Shown: positions 11,426-24,200 of the stretch, piece after piece
Layout: the number at the start of each line of letters is the position of its first letter
Position numbering within the stretch: position 1 is the first letter of the stretch
NCBI RefSeq assembly: GCF_000001735.4
Contig: NC_003074.8
Coordinates: 8,990,101-9,054,100 of the forward strand
Direction of reading: 5' to 3'
DNA from: Arabidopsis thaliana
Taxonomy: Eukaryota; Streptophyta; Magnoliopsida; Brassicales; Brassicaceae
DNA length: 64,000 nucleotides
The notes under the pieces: generated by a model
The model's input: the letters and a program-made list of their open reading frames with translations, nothing else
Database searches by the model: none
What the model was told of the DNA's origin: nothing
Position numbers and translations under genes: made by a program

Positions 11426-13540
11426 CCTTACCACTTTGATTCTATCATTTTCTTGTTTATCTAGTTAGCTTGAACCCTTTGTATTATTGAGTAACGAAAA
11501 TCTTTGGAGGAAAAAAACAAGTGAGGTAGGATTATAATTTTCCTCATATAAGTGTGTTGTTTGTGATACATCATTATTCTTTCTTATTTTTGGTTAAACC
11601 CAAAAACTGGACCGCACCTAAGGAATTGAGATATTCAAAAAAACAATGATCTGACCCGTGCCAAATATCCACACCACACCTTTCTCCATTCAGGCCCTAC
11701 TAGAAAGCCGTGAGACGGTTGACAACTTGAAAACAAAAGACTTATAATGAGACTATGAGAAACAAAAAAGAAAGTGGAGTTGATGAAATAATCTGATCTT
11801 ATGAAAGTGAAGTTGATTACAAAAGGAGCAGCGTGGTAGTTGAATAGTTTCAGATGTTGATAAAGACGTGACATACATAGTTGTCTCAGTAATCTAATCA
11901 AGGACTCCTCATGTTTCTAACTTCTTCTTCTATAAAGTTGCATGAGATTTATATCTGGAGAACATATATTGCTCTAATTATGTGGTCTTATTATCATCAA
12001 TATATGCCTTTTTCTACATATGAATATATGATCGACATGTATAGATATTTTTTGTTGTTCAAAAAAAAAAAATGTATAGATATTTTTTTCATTTTCCAAA
12101 AGGATTGAATTTCGAAATGGTGTAGCCACCTTAGAGGTATACAACAATAAATAATTTTCCCGACTTGTAACAAATGTTTGGAACAAAAGTGTCAATTAGA
12201 ATCAAAGTAACCATCAGATGCCTTTTATAAATTTCTTTATCTATGATTATTTTTTAACCAAATTCAGACACTTCTATATTACTAAAAGCCAAACTTGATA
12301 TCTATTTCAACAAAAAAATTTTTTTTTAGTCTGCTGTGACTCAGTATATCTAATTGTTTTCACATCATTCATAAACTTTTACTAGTCCATTGTAAAATAC
12401 AGTATATTAGAAATTGTTTTCCTATCTATATATGCTTAGGTTTAAGAAAACAACTTTTGGCCATGAATATTTGAGTTTTTAAGTGGTTTTGGATTATAGA
12501 TTTTGCCAAAAGGAAAAAATATTGATTTAAAATTACAAAAAGAAATCTGCAAACAATTATCAAAAACTCATTAAAGTGGGATTTATTTTTCATTTTGTTT
12601 ACAAAAATGCGAACTCTAATCTTGATTGGATAATTAAATGGGTTTTTGGAAAACCAATAACTATGCTATAAAGTATAAACTACTACCATTCAAGCCTTCT
12701 ATTTTTCTATGCCAAAAAATACTACGCAAAAAAAATTGAGCGTGTTTGATCCAACAATAAAACAAATTACTCAATCTTGTTTGATGTCAAAATCCAAATC
12801 CAAAATATGTTTCGGACACCTGACCGGTCTACTCGATTGACACCCCTGAAATTTCGAAATAGACAATACACAAAAGGACATAGACAACATAACTTCATCT
12901 CACTTAGATATTCACATTTCCCATTTTTCAAAATATTGGCTCTTCATTTTCTGTGTACTTCCAACAAATTGTCTTCTAGAGAAACCAAAACTATCTAAGA
13001 TTTCTCCACCTTCTCCATCATCCACCGTTGATTCACTCATCTCATGTCTCCAATGACTCATCTACGGTCAAGATTCAAGGAGCATGAAACATCCCATGAA
13101 CCAAATTACACAAAAACATTTACCTTGATAAAAAAACATCATTTTATTATTTTGGCAGAAGAAAAAGTCTTAATTCGAACTTTGAGCGTGCTTATAGTTT
13201 AATCAATTAAAGTTATAAAGAAAAGTAACTTTATAAATTCAGGAGTAATCAGTAGATTTATACCATTCTTGTCCATCGCTTTAAGCCACACTTGATCGGA
13301 CGGTAAGCAATCAATCCGGTTTACACTTTCTGATTATAAAGATTCCAACTTTTGGTTATATCGGACGGTTAATAATCAATACGGTTTGAGTTTAAATCAT
13401 AGCCGTTGAGATGTTTGACTAAAGTGTTTACAAAGTAGTCAACACTCTCTTTCTGCTACAAAGGACCAGTCTTGAAACTCAAAGTCCTTACCTTTCCCTT
13501 CTCTAACCTCTCTTTCTCTTTCTCTGTCTCTTTGTGAGAA
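11426..13540. other. Intergenic region and TMKL1 promoter
   Basis: No gene is seen in 2.1 kb of AT-rich DNA. The last 300 bases carry a direct repeat, tcggacggtaagcaatcaat at about 13298 and tcggacggttaataatcaat at about 13361, followed by cggttt-type words. CT-rich DNA at 13490-13535 directly precedes the TMKL1 start and is typical of an Arabidopsis leader. Several short open frames here (for example 12777-12998) have no domain and random composition. Confidence 0.45.
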
Positions 13541-15651
13541 ATGGGCATGGAAGCTTTGAGATTTCTTCATGTTATCTTCTTCTTTGTGCTAATTCTTCAC
13601 TGTCATTGTGGAACATCTCTCTCTGGTTCTTCTGATGTGAAGCTTCTTTTAGGAAAAATCAAGTCTTCACTACAAGGAAACAGTGAGAGCTTACTGTTGT
13701 CTTCTTGGAACTCCTCTGTTCCTGTTTGTCAATGGAGAGGTGTAAAATGGGTATTTTCAAATGGGTCTCCTCTTCAATGTAGTGACCTCTCTTCACCACA
13801 ATGGACTAATACCTCTCTGTTCAACGACTCTTCTCTTCACCTTCTCTCTCTTCAGCTTCCTTCTGCTAATCTCACTGGTTCACTCCCTAGAGAGATTGGT
13901 GAGTTCTCTATGCTTCAAAGTGTGTTCCTCAACATCAATTCATTAAGTGGGTCAATCCCTCTTGAGCTTGGTTACACTTCTTCTCTCTCTGATGTTGATT
14001 TGAGTGGTAATGCCTTAGCTGGGGTTTTGCCTCCATCGATTTGGAACCTCTGTGATAAGCTTGTCTCTTTCAAGATTCATGGTAATAACTTGTCTGGGGT
14101 TTTGCCTGAGCCTGCTTTGCCAAATTCGACTTGTGGTAATCTCCAAGTTCTTGATTTGGGTGGTAATAAGTTCTCAGGTGAGTTTCCTGAGTTTATAACT
14201 AGGTTTAAAGGTGTGAAGTCACTTGATCTTTCAAGTAATGTCTTTGAAGGTCTTGTTCCTGAGGGTTTAGGTGTATTAGAGCTAGAAAGTCTCAATCTTT
14301 CTCATAATAACTTCAGTGGGATGTTGCCAGATTTTGGTGAGTCAAAGTTTGGAGCAGAATCTTTCGAAGGGAACAGTCCTAGCCTTTGTGGTTTGCCTTT
14401 GAAGCCTTGTCTAGGCTCCTCTAGGTTAAGTCCAGGTGCTGTTGCTGGTCTGGTGATTGGTTTAATGTCTGGAGCTGTTGTTGTGGCCTCGTTGTTAATA
14501 GGGTATTTGCAGAACAAGAAAAGAAAGAGTAGTATAGAGAGTGAAGATGATTTGGAAGAAGGTGATGAAGAAGATGAAATCGGTGAGAAAGAAGGCGGTG
14601 AAGGAAAGTTAGTTGTGTTTCAAGGTGGTGAGAATCTGACGTTGGATGATGTTTTGAATGCTACTGGGCAAGTTATGGAGAAGACTAGCTATGGTACTGT
14701 CTATAAAGCTAAGCTTAGTGATGGAGGGAATATTGCATTGAGGCTATTGAGAGAAGGTACTTGCAAGGATAGAAGTTCTTGTCTGCCTGTTATAAGGCAG
14801 TTAGGACGCATTCGGCATGAGAATTTGGTTCCCTTGAGAGCTTTCTATCAAGGGAAGAGAGGAGAAAAGCTTCTCATCTATGACTATCTTCCCAACATAA
14901 GCTTACATGATTTGTTGCATGGTATTTTCTTTCATCATCAATCTTTTTTGCCATGGATCTTTCTTGGTTGATTTTTGTTATTCATGTGTTGTTTGAATGA
15001 TGTGCAGAAAGTAAACCTCGAAAGCCAGCTTTGAATTGGGCTAGGAGACACAAGATTGCACTTGGAATAGCGAGGGGACTTGCTTATCTTCATACTGGAC
15101 AAGAAGTTCCTATCATCCATGGAAATATTAGATCAAAGAACGTGCTTGTGGACGACTTTTTCTTTGCAAGGCTAACTGAGTTTGGGCTTGACAAGATAAT
15201 GGTACAGGCAGTAGCAGATGAGATTGTCTCGCAGGCGAAATCCGACGGGTACAAAGCACCTGAACTCCACAAGATGAAGAAATGCAATCCAAGGAGTGAT
15301 GTTTACGCCTTTGGGATCCTTCTCTTGGAGATATTGATGGGTAAGAAACCAGGAAAGAGTGGAAGGAACGGTAATGAGTTTGTGGACTTGCCTTCTTTGG
15401 TTAAAGCTGCGGTGTTGGAAGAGACGACAATGGAGGTTTTCGACTTGGAGGCAATGAAAGGGATTAGGAGCCCAATGGAAGAAGGTTTGGTTCATGCATT
15501 GAAGCTAGCGATGGGATGTTGTGCTCCTGTTACAACAGTTAGACCCAGCATGGAAGAGGTTGTGAAGCAGTTGGAAGAGAACAGACCGAGGAATAGATCC
15601 GCATTGTACAGCCCAACCGAAACCAGGAGCGACGCCGAAACTCCATTTTGA
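13541..15651 (+). CDS. TMKL1: TMKL1, leucine-rich-repeat receptor-like pseudokinase
   Basis: Two exons, 13541-14921 and 15008-15651, give 674 aa, the length known for TMKL1. In order: a signal peptide (about 1-27), an LRR N-cap with the paired-Cys region, five or so LRRs (LQLPSANLTGSLPREIGEF onward), a transmembrane helix at about 300-322 (VAGLVIGLMSGAVVVASLLI), an acidic juxtamembrane stretch rich in Glu and Asp, and a kinase fold (about 355-650). The kinase lacks the expected catalytic residues: the VAIK lysine position reads IALRLL, the HRD loop reads IIHGNIRSKNVLVDD, and DFG reads EFG. Phosphotransfer is therefore unlikely, and it probably acts as a plasma-membrane scaffold or co-receptor. 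It converges with the pectate lyase gene. Confidence 0.97.
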
Positions 15652-16104
15652 GTCTAATTGTGTTCTTCTACAAGCTTTTTTTTTCTTCTGTAATTCCTCA
15701 CTTTAGTTGGCTATATTTGTTTCCTTGGCAAGAAACCATTCTGATTTGATTTTATCTATATTTGTTGATGAGAAATGGTGTAAGTGTAACAGAAGCAGTT
15801 CAAAGTATTAATATTGATAGAAGAATATATGATACATGATGATACACCAAATGAGTAATGAGGCAGAAGAAGAATGCACTGTACTACAATTTTGGAGTTG
15901 AGTCGAACAACACTGCGGCTCATCAAAGCTGGCCTAGGTTGACGAGTGGAGGCAGAGAAGAGTCTAAAATGGTAAAAGAGAAAAGAAAGGAGACGATGAA
16001 AATGTAAATGACGGGGACGAAGAAAACAAGTTAGTTTTCTTCCTTTGTCTCCCTCAGCTAGTCAGTATCCTCTTCGGTCTTGGGTTTGAGGATTATACAA
16101 TTAA
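15652..16104. other. Spacer between convergent genes
   Basis: The 450 bases between the TMKL1 stop and the pectate lyase stop should hold both 3' UTRs. T-rich DNA follows TMKL1 and AC/T-rich DNA lies on the other side. No additional gene is visible. Confidence 0.6.
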
Positions 16105-18701
16105 CTAACACCGCATACCGATCCTGCATTTAAGGGCACCGGAGCTGTAGGTAAGCATACTTACTACAGAAGCTGGTTTAGCTCCCAAGCTAGAGGCTCT
16201 GGCATAGCTTGCAGGAGCAGCAGCTCCAGATTTAGTGAAGTAGGCACCGTTGAGCATTAGGTCTCCTTGAGATCTCCAGTTCCATTGCTTCCATTCCCCT
16301 TGCCATGAACCTACCCTCTTTGTCACCTGCCAAAACCATTACAATATTGAGATTCATCCTTTCTCAATATCTCCTACTCCGAAAGAGAGAAATTAAGGTA
16401 TACCTCTTTGGCGAAAGGGTTGCCCGGGGCAAGGAAACGATTGCCTTGACTATTGATAGTAGGGTTAGCACTTCCACCAATTGCATACATTACCCAATGA
16501 GTATAATCATTGTTTACAACATGGAAATAACCATGTCTACACCTGAAATAACAACAAAAGAATCAGCCCTCCTGATTCTTGTAGCAAACAATCATCGAAA
16601 AGAAAACATGAAATGCATGACGAACCTCGGCATTCTCTGTATAAGCCCTTCCCCAAAATGGTTATATGCTATTGTCACTTGCATCAACTTGTCTCTAGTG
16701 TACGAATCACTATGCCCCATCAACATAACCTGCATTATCCATCAAGAAACTTCTTCTCAACTCTTTAACACACCCTACACAATTCAGTTCACTATACTAA
16801 CTAATTTAGCTACTAAATCAACCAAAATCCACTCCAAAAACGTGATTCTGCAGCAAATTCATCATCAGTTCCACTGAATCAGCAAAGAAAGCTAACCTCG
16901 TTGTGGTGAGTCATGTAGTTATTGGAGATAGTAATAGCAGTAGATCCCATAATAGCATCAATCAAACCATCAGCACAATTAGACAAAGAGTTATGATCAA
17001 TCCAAATATGACTCGATCCAAATATCGATATAGCATCACCATCCGCCATAGTCCTCCACCCATAATGCGACGGCGAGCTTCGAACCATAGCATTACCAGT
17101 TCTTCTACAATCATGTACATTAATCCCATGGATGATAATATTCGTCACATACTGAATCGTAATACAAGCACCGCCTGCGATTGCAACGTTCACGCCTCTT
17201 CCATCGATTGTTTTGAAGCTGTTCATGATTAGCTCTTGAGTTAGAGTAATCACCATGTCTCGCTTGAAGACGATCCATAACGGACGGTCTTGTATCACAG
17301 CGTGACGGAGTGTTCCTGGTCGTGGATTAACCGCGTCGTGGTCAGATGGATCTGTGACTACGTAGTAACGACCATCTCGTCCTCCGATAGCGTTACGACC
17401 GAATCCGATCGCGCAATTCGCGAGACGCTTTCGTCGGAGATGCCAATTCCGATCACATCTCCAACAGTCGTCTATTGGGTTTCCGGTGGCGCATGAGAAG
17501 AATCCTAACCTCCTCCGCTCTGTACTGTTCTTTATTTTCCTGAAAATAACAAAAAGAGAACAGAGTTATTAAATTGTTACAAATTGACCCGTGAAGTTTT
17601 TATTTTCCTGAAAATAACAAAAAGAGAACAGAGTTATTAAACTGTTACAAATTGACCCGTGAAGTTTTTGATTTCACATTAAAGCCCTCTTGGAGTTCAA
17701 AAATCACGTGGAGGAGAAGAAGGAACCATGTGGTGTAATAAATGTAAACCATTTATACGGAATCATATGATACGGACCATACGGAAACTTTTTTATATCA
17801 TTCTTTTTAATTTTATTTTAACTTTCTATTTTTGTGATGTTTTAAATAAATGTTAGAACGTAAAGAATCTGATATATTTTATGGACAAAAATGTGTATAC
17901 ATTAATTACAAAATTTTGCGTCGGTGGGAAAAAAAAATAGCGACGATAGAGGCGCTTTAAATGGCGATCACGGCGTGTCTGTGTCACATTCACATATAGA
18001 CACACAAGTTGTACAAAACTTCTGGTCTAAAAAGAGGTTTAAATCAAAAGAGTGTAGAATTAAACATTTATGGGAACATTATGGGTGCAATTTAATTATA
18101 TTTTTGGGTGTTTCCTATGTAAATTAAAATTTAAGGAATCACACAACGTTTGACTATCTGAAACGTTGTTATTATTATGAAAGTGAGATGTACATAACGT
18201 ATATTAATTGCTAATTAAAATATGTTACATTTTTGCATAAAAACCATATACTTGTATAATAACAAATGAGGATAGAGAGAGGTCTTACATATCGACCATT
18301 GCAGCTACTTCTTCTGGGTTTTTAACTGCGTGTTCATTCCATGCACCGTCGTCGTTAGGTAACCTGAGAAAACATAGCTAGTATATTAAAACGACGTCGT
18401 TTCGACCGTATAAGCATCGTTTCTTTTATCAAATCTGGACGACGGAGATTGACTAGGAAGCTTAAAACTCACTTATTAGCCGTTGATGAATTACTCGAGC
18501 TATGAGAGTTTAGGTCCTCTGTTTCTTGAGCCCTATAACACAAAAATGTAGAGACGAATGTCAAATGTTACTTCTCTTGTTTCTAAAAGATTTGAAAGAT
18601 TTCGAGAATCTATGAACTTACATTGTTGATGAATTTATACATAATGCTAGAATGATTAGAGTCGTTGAGAGAGCTAAGAAGCTTCTGCTAAAGATCACCA
18701 T
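16105..18701 (-). CDS. Pectate lyase, polysaccharide lyase family 1
   Basis: Seven minus-strand exons: 18701-18622, 18532-18473, 18363-18289, 17539-16897, 16729-16626, 16542-16404 and 16326-16105. They join in frame to 440 aa. A hydrophobic signal peptide (about 1-25) is followed by a Cys-containing region and the parallel beta-helix. Family marks are present: [18 protein letters not shown] with calcium-binding Asp residues, [15 protein letters not shown], and [17 protein letters not shown] with the catalytic Arg region. The enzyme should cleave de-esterified homogalacturonan by beta-elimination in the cell wall, loosening it during growth or separation. The C-terminus is Cys-rich and short (LKCRIGMRC). 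I believe this is the locus named pectate lyase 10, from recall only. The long intron 3 (about 0.75 kb) contains a tandem duplication at its acceptor. Confidence 0.93.
17532..17667. repeat. 68-bp tandem duplication spanning a splice acceptor
   Basis: Two copies, 17532-17599 and 17600-17667, differ at one base in the block I compared (aaattgttac against aaactgttac). Each carries, on the minus strand, the pyrimidine-rich acceptor ending in ttttcag. The inner copy is the acceptor of pectate lyase exon 4; the outer copy is a ready-made alternative 68 bases upstream. Confidence 0.9.
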
Positions 18702-21096
18702 TGTTGGATATATCAAAGCTCTCTCTCCTATTGTGTATAATGAAGAAAAATGTAAGAGGAGAGAGAGAGAAAGAGATGTAATTAACTTGGAGAAGCTGAA
18801 GAAGATTTAAGCTTATATATATATAGAGAGAGAGTATAGGCAAGTAACGAAGGTGTGAAGAAGCAGCCTAACTCCGTTAATTATATTTGGCTCGAGTCTT
18901 ACGGTGTGATCAGTTTCTTTAACGGCGTTTGTTAACTGCCGTCTTCCGTGATTGGATCATTTTATTTTTTTGGTAGGCTTCCGTGATTGAATCATTGTTT
19001 GACTTCAAAACATTATTTCCAGCTTTAAACCAAATTAATTTGTTTGGGAGGTATTTAGCCACTTTGAGGGTAATTAGTTCTTTCTTATCAAATTCCTTTA
19101 CATTTCAAAAATCTTATAGATTCATAAAATCTATAAATACCACTAAAAAGTCTTTAATTGTAGTAAATGGTTATTTGTTAATTGAAGGTGTATAGTGTTA
19201 TGCCTCCGTTTTACGATGACTGATGTACTGTATTAATATTAAACTAAAATTTCTGTGTATAAATGGCAAAATCTATAAATATCACTAATTTTTTTTAGCA
19301 AATTCATAATTGATTCAATATTCAGATATTCTTTTACTCTAAAATGTTTACAGTGACGACCAACCATAATCGAAGGGGTAATGGAAGAATTGAAACAGTG
19401 ATCCCATTATCTATTATGAATGTTTAACTATTAGACATAAGTTTAATTACATATTAGATAAGTTTGATTACTAATAGAATTTGCACACAAAAAATAAGAA
19501 GAAAGATTACTTTATAGTTAATTACATAATTTAGAAGTTTCTTATCATCGGTGTTTCGGCCTTTCGGGTACTACAAACTGCATGGTTACATGATACCACG
19601 TCTAGTTTTCATGCTTTATATATATTATTCCCTAGTTTCAATCAAAACGCCGACTTGATAGAATTTGAGGTTAGGTAGCGTTTTATAATAAGTTTTAACG
19701 TCGTGGTTATGGATAATGCCATGCATTTATTAATGTATTTGCATGTCTTTTTTTTGTTTTGTTAAAAGGTATAATGTAGTATATTTGAGTACAATGCATA
19801 TACCCATATATAGTATTGATGATATTATATTTTGATGTAAGAAATGTGATGCAGCTCAAACTTACAATAATCTTAAGCATGTGATTTTGGCTAATACGTA
19901 AATTCAATTTCTATGAATTAAATCTAAGGTTTATATGTTAACAGAATTCTAAAATGAGTACACGTACGTTTCGAAAGATTAATTATTTTACATTTATGCC
20001 AACCATAACCATAACTACCAATTTATATTATATTTAACTATCTGCAATGTCTAGTTTTTAGAGGAACTACGAATGAAAAATCAAAGAACACATGTATTTT
20101 GTGGTCGAAATCTTACCGTAGAAATGATAAAATCAGTTAAAACTTTACGAAATATATACAAGGCAATTGGTAACAATTGTGGTTTATATTAAATATTATA
20201 TATCTCTATCTACTTCAATTTTAATTTTGTTAATAGATACAAGCTGACTTCTTAAAGTTTAATATATAAACCATTGTACAGCCATTGCATCCATTTGCCG
20301 TACGAGTACATTATCAGTAGATAATAATCATATTGGTAGCGTCAAATCAGGAAAAGACATCTCATTATGGATAAAACTATATAAGCAATCTAAATATTAC
20401 ACGGACTTATATCTATTGTAAGCATATCATTTGTGCCCCCATGTGCATGTAAACTTATTGATGCTTATCAAGGTTGTCTTAGAGAAAATCGAATTCATGA
20501 AATAAAGAACTTTTGAATGAAAAATGCGATGGTTACAGTTACATAATTTACAAGCACCCTGAAAAGACAATGTAACTGAAATTTTGATTTGAGAGAAATC
20601 AGTGTATCCAAAAAAAAAAAAAGAGAAATCAATCTATATATGTACTTTATTAGTAGAAAAATATAGAATTACATTAAAAAGTATATCATAGTATATGGAA
20701 AAGGTGGGAAGTTTAAGGAGGGCATTACTCGAAGCACATTTGTTTTGGCATTGACTTTGGCATGTAAGACAAGCCACATGGCCGGCCGGTTATCACCGTT
20801 AATCAAGACACATGAACATTGCTTCGATTTATTTTATTTGATAATACAATTCGATTTACTTTATAATCCACCGTATTATAGCTGCTATAAATATTTTTCG
20901 TTGGTTCTTGACTCTATTAGTTTATATTTTTCAGATGAATATTTAATAAGCCATACACATTTTTTTTTTTTCTGTTTTTACAATGTCGACACGAAAAAAT
21001 TGCGTCACTCGTCAATCAAAAGCTTGATGTGGAGTTTTATATTTTAAACTATTATATAGGTTAAACTAATAATAGGTGTACATTGGTCTTCCAAAC
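18702..21096. other. Intergenic AT-rich DNA
   Basis: Just right of 18702 is AG/CT-rich leader and promoter DNA of the pectate lyase gene, including an AT-rich TATA-like run near 18815-18825. The remaining 2 kb shows no gene. A frame at 20745-21047 starts with a non-ATG codon and has no domain. The region ends at the insertion site of the LINE. Confidence 0.5.
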
Positions 21097-21113
21097 CCAT
21101 AGTGAATATAGTT
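21097..21113. repeat. Target-site duplication, 3' side of the LINE
   Basis: The 17 bases ccatagtgaatatagtt abut the poly(T) tract (plus-strand view) and match 27091-27107 exactly. This pair marks the insertion made by target-primed reverse transcription. Confidence 0.95.
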
Positions 21114-21248
21114 TTTTTTTTTTCACTGAATAATGATATATTGATGAATATTGTTTGGGATACAGAATCTTTACAAAAAGACCAATTAAGGTTACAGGAA
21201 TAGTCGGGCAAACAACAATTCCCCAAAAGAACTGAAGATTGACAATGG

Positions 21249-24200
21249 TCAAAAACCAAAGCAAAGAAACAAGGCCTTGGAAGAGATTCTCTCACCCTCA
21301 AATAGTTGATGGAGCCACCGAAGATGTCCAACCGCTACATAAGATTGAAACCTATCTCCTTTAACAATACTCTGAGCAATAAGAGAAGCTCCCCTGTTAG
21401 AATCGACCTTTTCCTCCGAGACCTTCCAATCTCCAATCTTCTCCAAAAAATGAGTTAGTTCTGAAACATGAAAAGCAAAAGAGGGCCAAGCTTTCGGCCT
21501 GGCAAAAGCGGACAGTAAGTCCCCAGGCTCAAAAGCAAACAAAACCTTAGACTGTCTGTGGCTAGACATACTCTCAATAGCCCACTTGACACAGCAAAAC
21601 AAGGCATCCTTCTTGACAGAGAGATTACTGAAGGCTCTTCGACTATGTAATAACACCTTCCCATGATCATCTCTAAGAACCCAAGCACCACCACAAACTC
21701 TCTTTTTTCCAGACCACACGCCACTAATGTTGCATTTTACCCAACCCAAAGGAGGCGGCTCCCACGAAGAAGGACAAGGAGCAGAGCAAACAGTTTCTCC
21801 CGCATCAACACTTCGAACAAGAGCTTGAGCAAGAAACCACTCCTGAACATCATCCCTAATCTTTTCAATTGATTTTAAAGGGCTGAAAATGGTACCTTCA
21901 AAGAACAATTTGTCTCTATTCTTCCAAAGTCTCCATAAAACCCATGGCCAAGACTTCTTAATTTGCTCCGGAATCAAGCCTTTCCCTTTAAGCTCTAAAA
22001 GGTATTGGATATTAGCAAAAATTGAGCTATTCTGAAAGCCAAACTGCGAGGTAGGAACTCCAGACAAAGCCCATACTTGACGAGCCAAAGAGCAAGTGAA
22101 GAGGACATGATTGATGGACTCTCCTTCTTCACCACAAACTTGGCACCGAGGGTCAATAGGCATTCCCCTTCTGATAATTTGATAAGCTACCGGTAAAGCA
22201 GAGCTTAAAATTCTCCACAAAAACAACTTTATTTTTGGAGAAGTAAGAGTAGACCAGATTTTTTCTTTCAGGCCATTAGTTGAAGGTTGTACCCTAGCCT
22301 CTCTAATCAGCTCCGGTTTATTGGTTTGAAAAGCTAACCAATACCCAGACTTTACTGAGTATTCACCGGATTTAGAATGTAACCAAACCCAAAAATCATC
22401 CATACTCACCACTGGATTCCTCTTGACTATGATCTCAATGTCAGCCGGGTAAAACAACTCCTCTAGCCTATCACGTCTCCTGCATCTATCCTCAACATTA
22501 ATGAGATCATGGACCCTAAGATCTAGGTTGACCGAGAAGTGCTTTTGGAGAGGGAGGCGTGGGTCATTGTCATAGATCCACGGGTCCATCCACACACTTG
22601 TAGAGCTGCCATTACCCACTTTTTTTCTAAAACCTTTGATAAGTAAGTCTCTCCCATGTAAAATACTTCTCCAAGCATAAGAAGGTGTAGCTTTCAACTC
22701 AGCATCTAGAAAGTCTTCTTCATCATAGTATCTGCTCTTGAAGAATCTAGCAAAGAGACTATTTGGAAATTGAAGTAATCTCCAAGCTTGCTTAGCCAAC
22801 AGAGCTTGATTAAAACTTTCAATATCCCGAAACCCTAGCCCTCCATTCTCTTTAGAAAGACACATTTTCTCTCAACTAACCCAATGTGTCTTCCTTTTAT
22901 GCTCAAGAGCGTTCCACCAAAAATCTGACATTGCACTTGTCATATTCACGCAAGTGGTTTTTGTAAGCTTGAAACAAGACATTGCATAGACAGGCAAGGC
23001 CAAAGCAAAAGCTTTAAGGAGAGTTTCTTTACCACCCATAGACAAAGTACGAGCAAACCAGCCTGACAATCTCGTCTTTAGCCTATCTTTGATATAGTCT
23101 AAGAGCTGCACTTTAGACCCACTGAAACACTCCGGCAGACCTAGGTAAGTACTAGCTCCCCCTTCGTTTGTTATACCCAATTCAGCTTGAATCCAAACCT
23201 TACAATCTTCATCAACCAGAGCCCCCAAAGTGATGCTAGATTTATCATAATTAATCCTCTGACCCGTAACATCTCCGTATACCTTGAAAATGCTCTTTAT
23301 CACTGTTACTTCTTCTTTAACAGCTTTACACATAAACAAGCTGTCATCAGCAAATAACAAGTGGTGAATAGCCGGTCCATTCTCAGAGAAGCGAATACCA
23401 CTTAAAAGACCCTGCCTTTCTGCTCTGTTCATTAGATGGGTGAGACCTTCTGAGCACAAAACAAACAGAAAAGGGGAGAGCGGGTCTCCCTGTCTCAAAC
23501 CTCTAGAAGGAACAATGTTTCCAAAAGCCTTGTCATTGATTAGAACCGAGTAAGAAACAGAAGAGATCATGAACATAATCCAGCCCACCCATTTCTGATG
23601 GAAACCCAAAGCATCCAGCAATGCTCTAACGTAATTCCACTCCACTCTATCAAAAGCTTTTGACATATTTGATTTTATCGCGATGAACCCTTTGGAAACA
23701 GACTTATGAGTACGCAAACCATGCACCACCTCGTGAGCTATCAGAATATTGTCAAAAATCAGCCTCTCCGCCACAAAAGCAGATTGATTAGGGGACACCA
23801 AATCAGGAAGAAAGGGTTGGAGCCGCCTAACCATGATCTTTGAAATGATCTTGTACAATACTGAACAAAGACTGATAGGCCTCAAATCAGTCATCTTGTC
23901 TGGTTTCTTCTTCTTAGGCAGCAGACAGAGATGAGTGAAGTTCCAACTTTTCGGAAAATAACCAAGGAGAAAAAAGTTTTGAATCTCTTTAGTTACCTGG
24001 AGACAAATGATACTCCAGTATTTCTGAAAGAAGAACCCCGTAAAACCGTCCACACCTGGAGCACTTGAACTTCTTATAGCAAACACAGCTTCTCTAATCT
24101 CATTCTTAGAAACAGCCGCAATGAGCGTATTATTCATGCTTTCAGTTACTCTTGGCTGATAATCCTCAAACAGGTCAACAAAACTGCTTGGATCAGTAGA

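Noticed and set aside
16305-16877. 190-aa plus-strand ORF
   Set aside because: Shadow of the pectate lyase exons and introns on the other strand.
20745-21047. 100-aa ORF beside the LINE
   Set aside because: Non-ATG start, random composition rich in Phe and Tyr, no domain.
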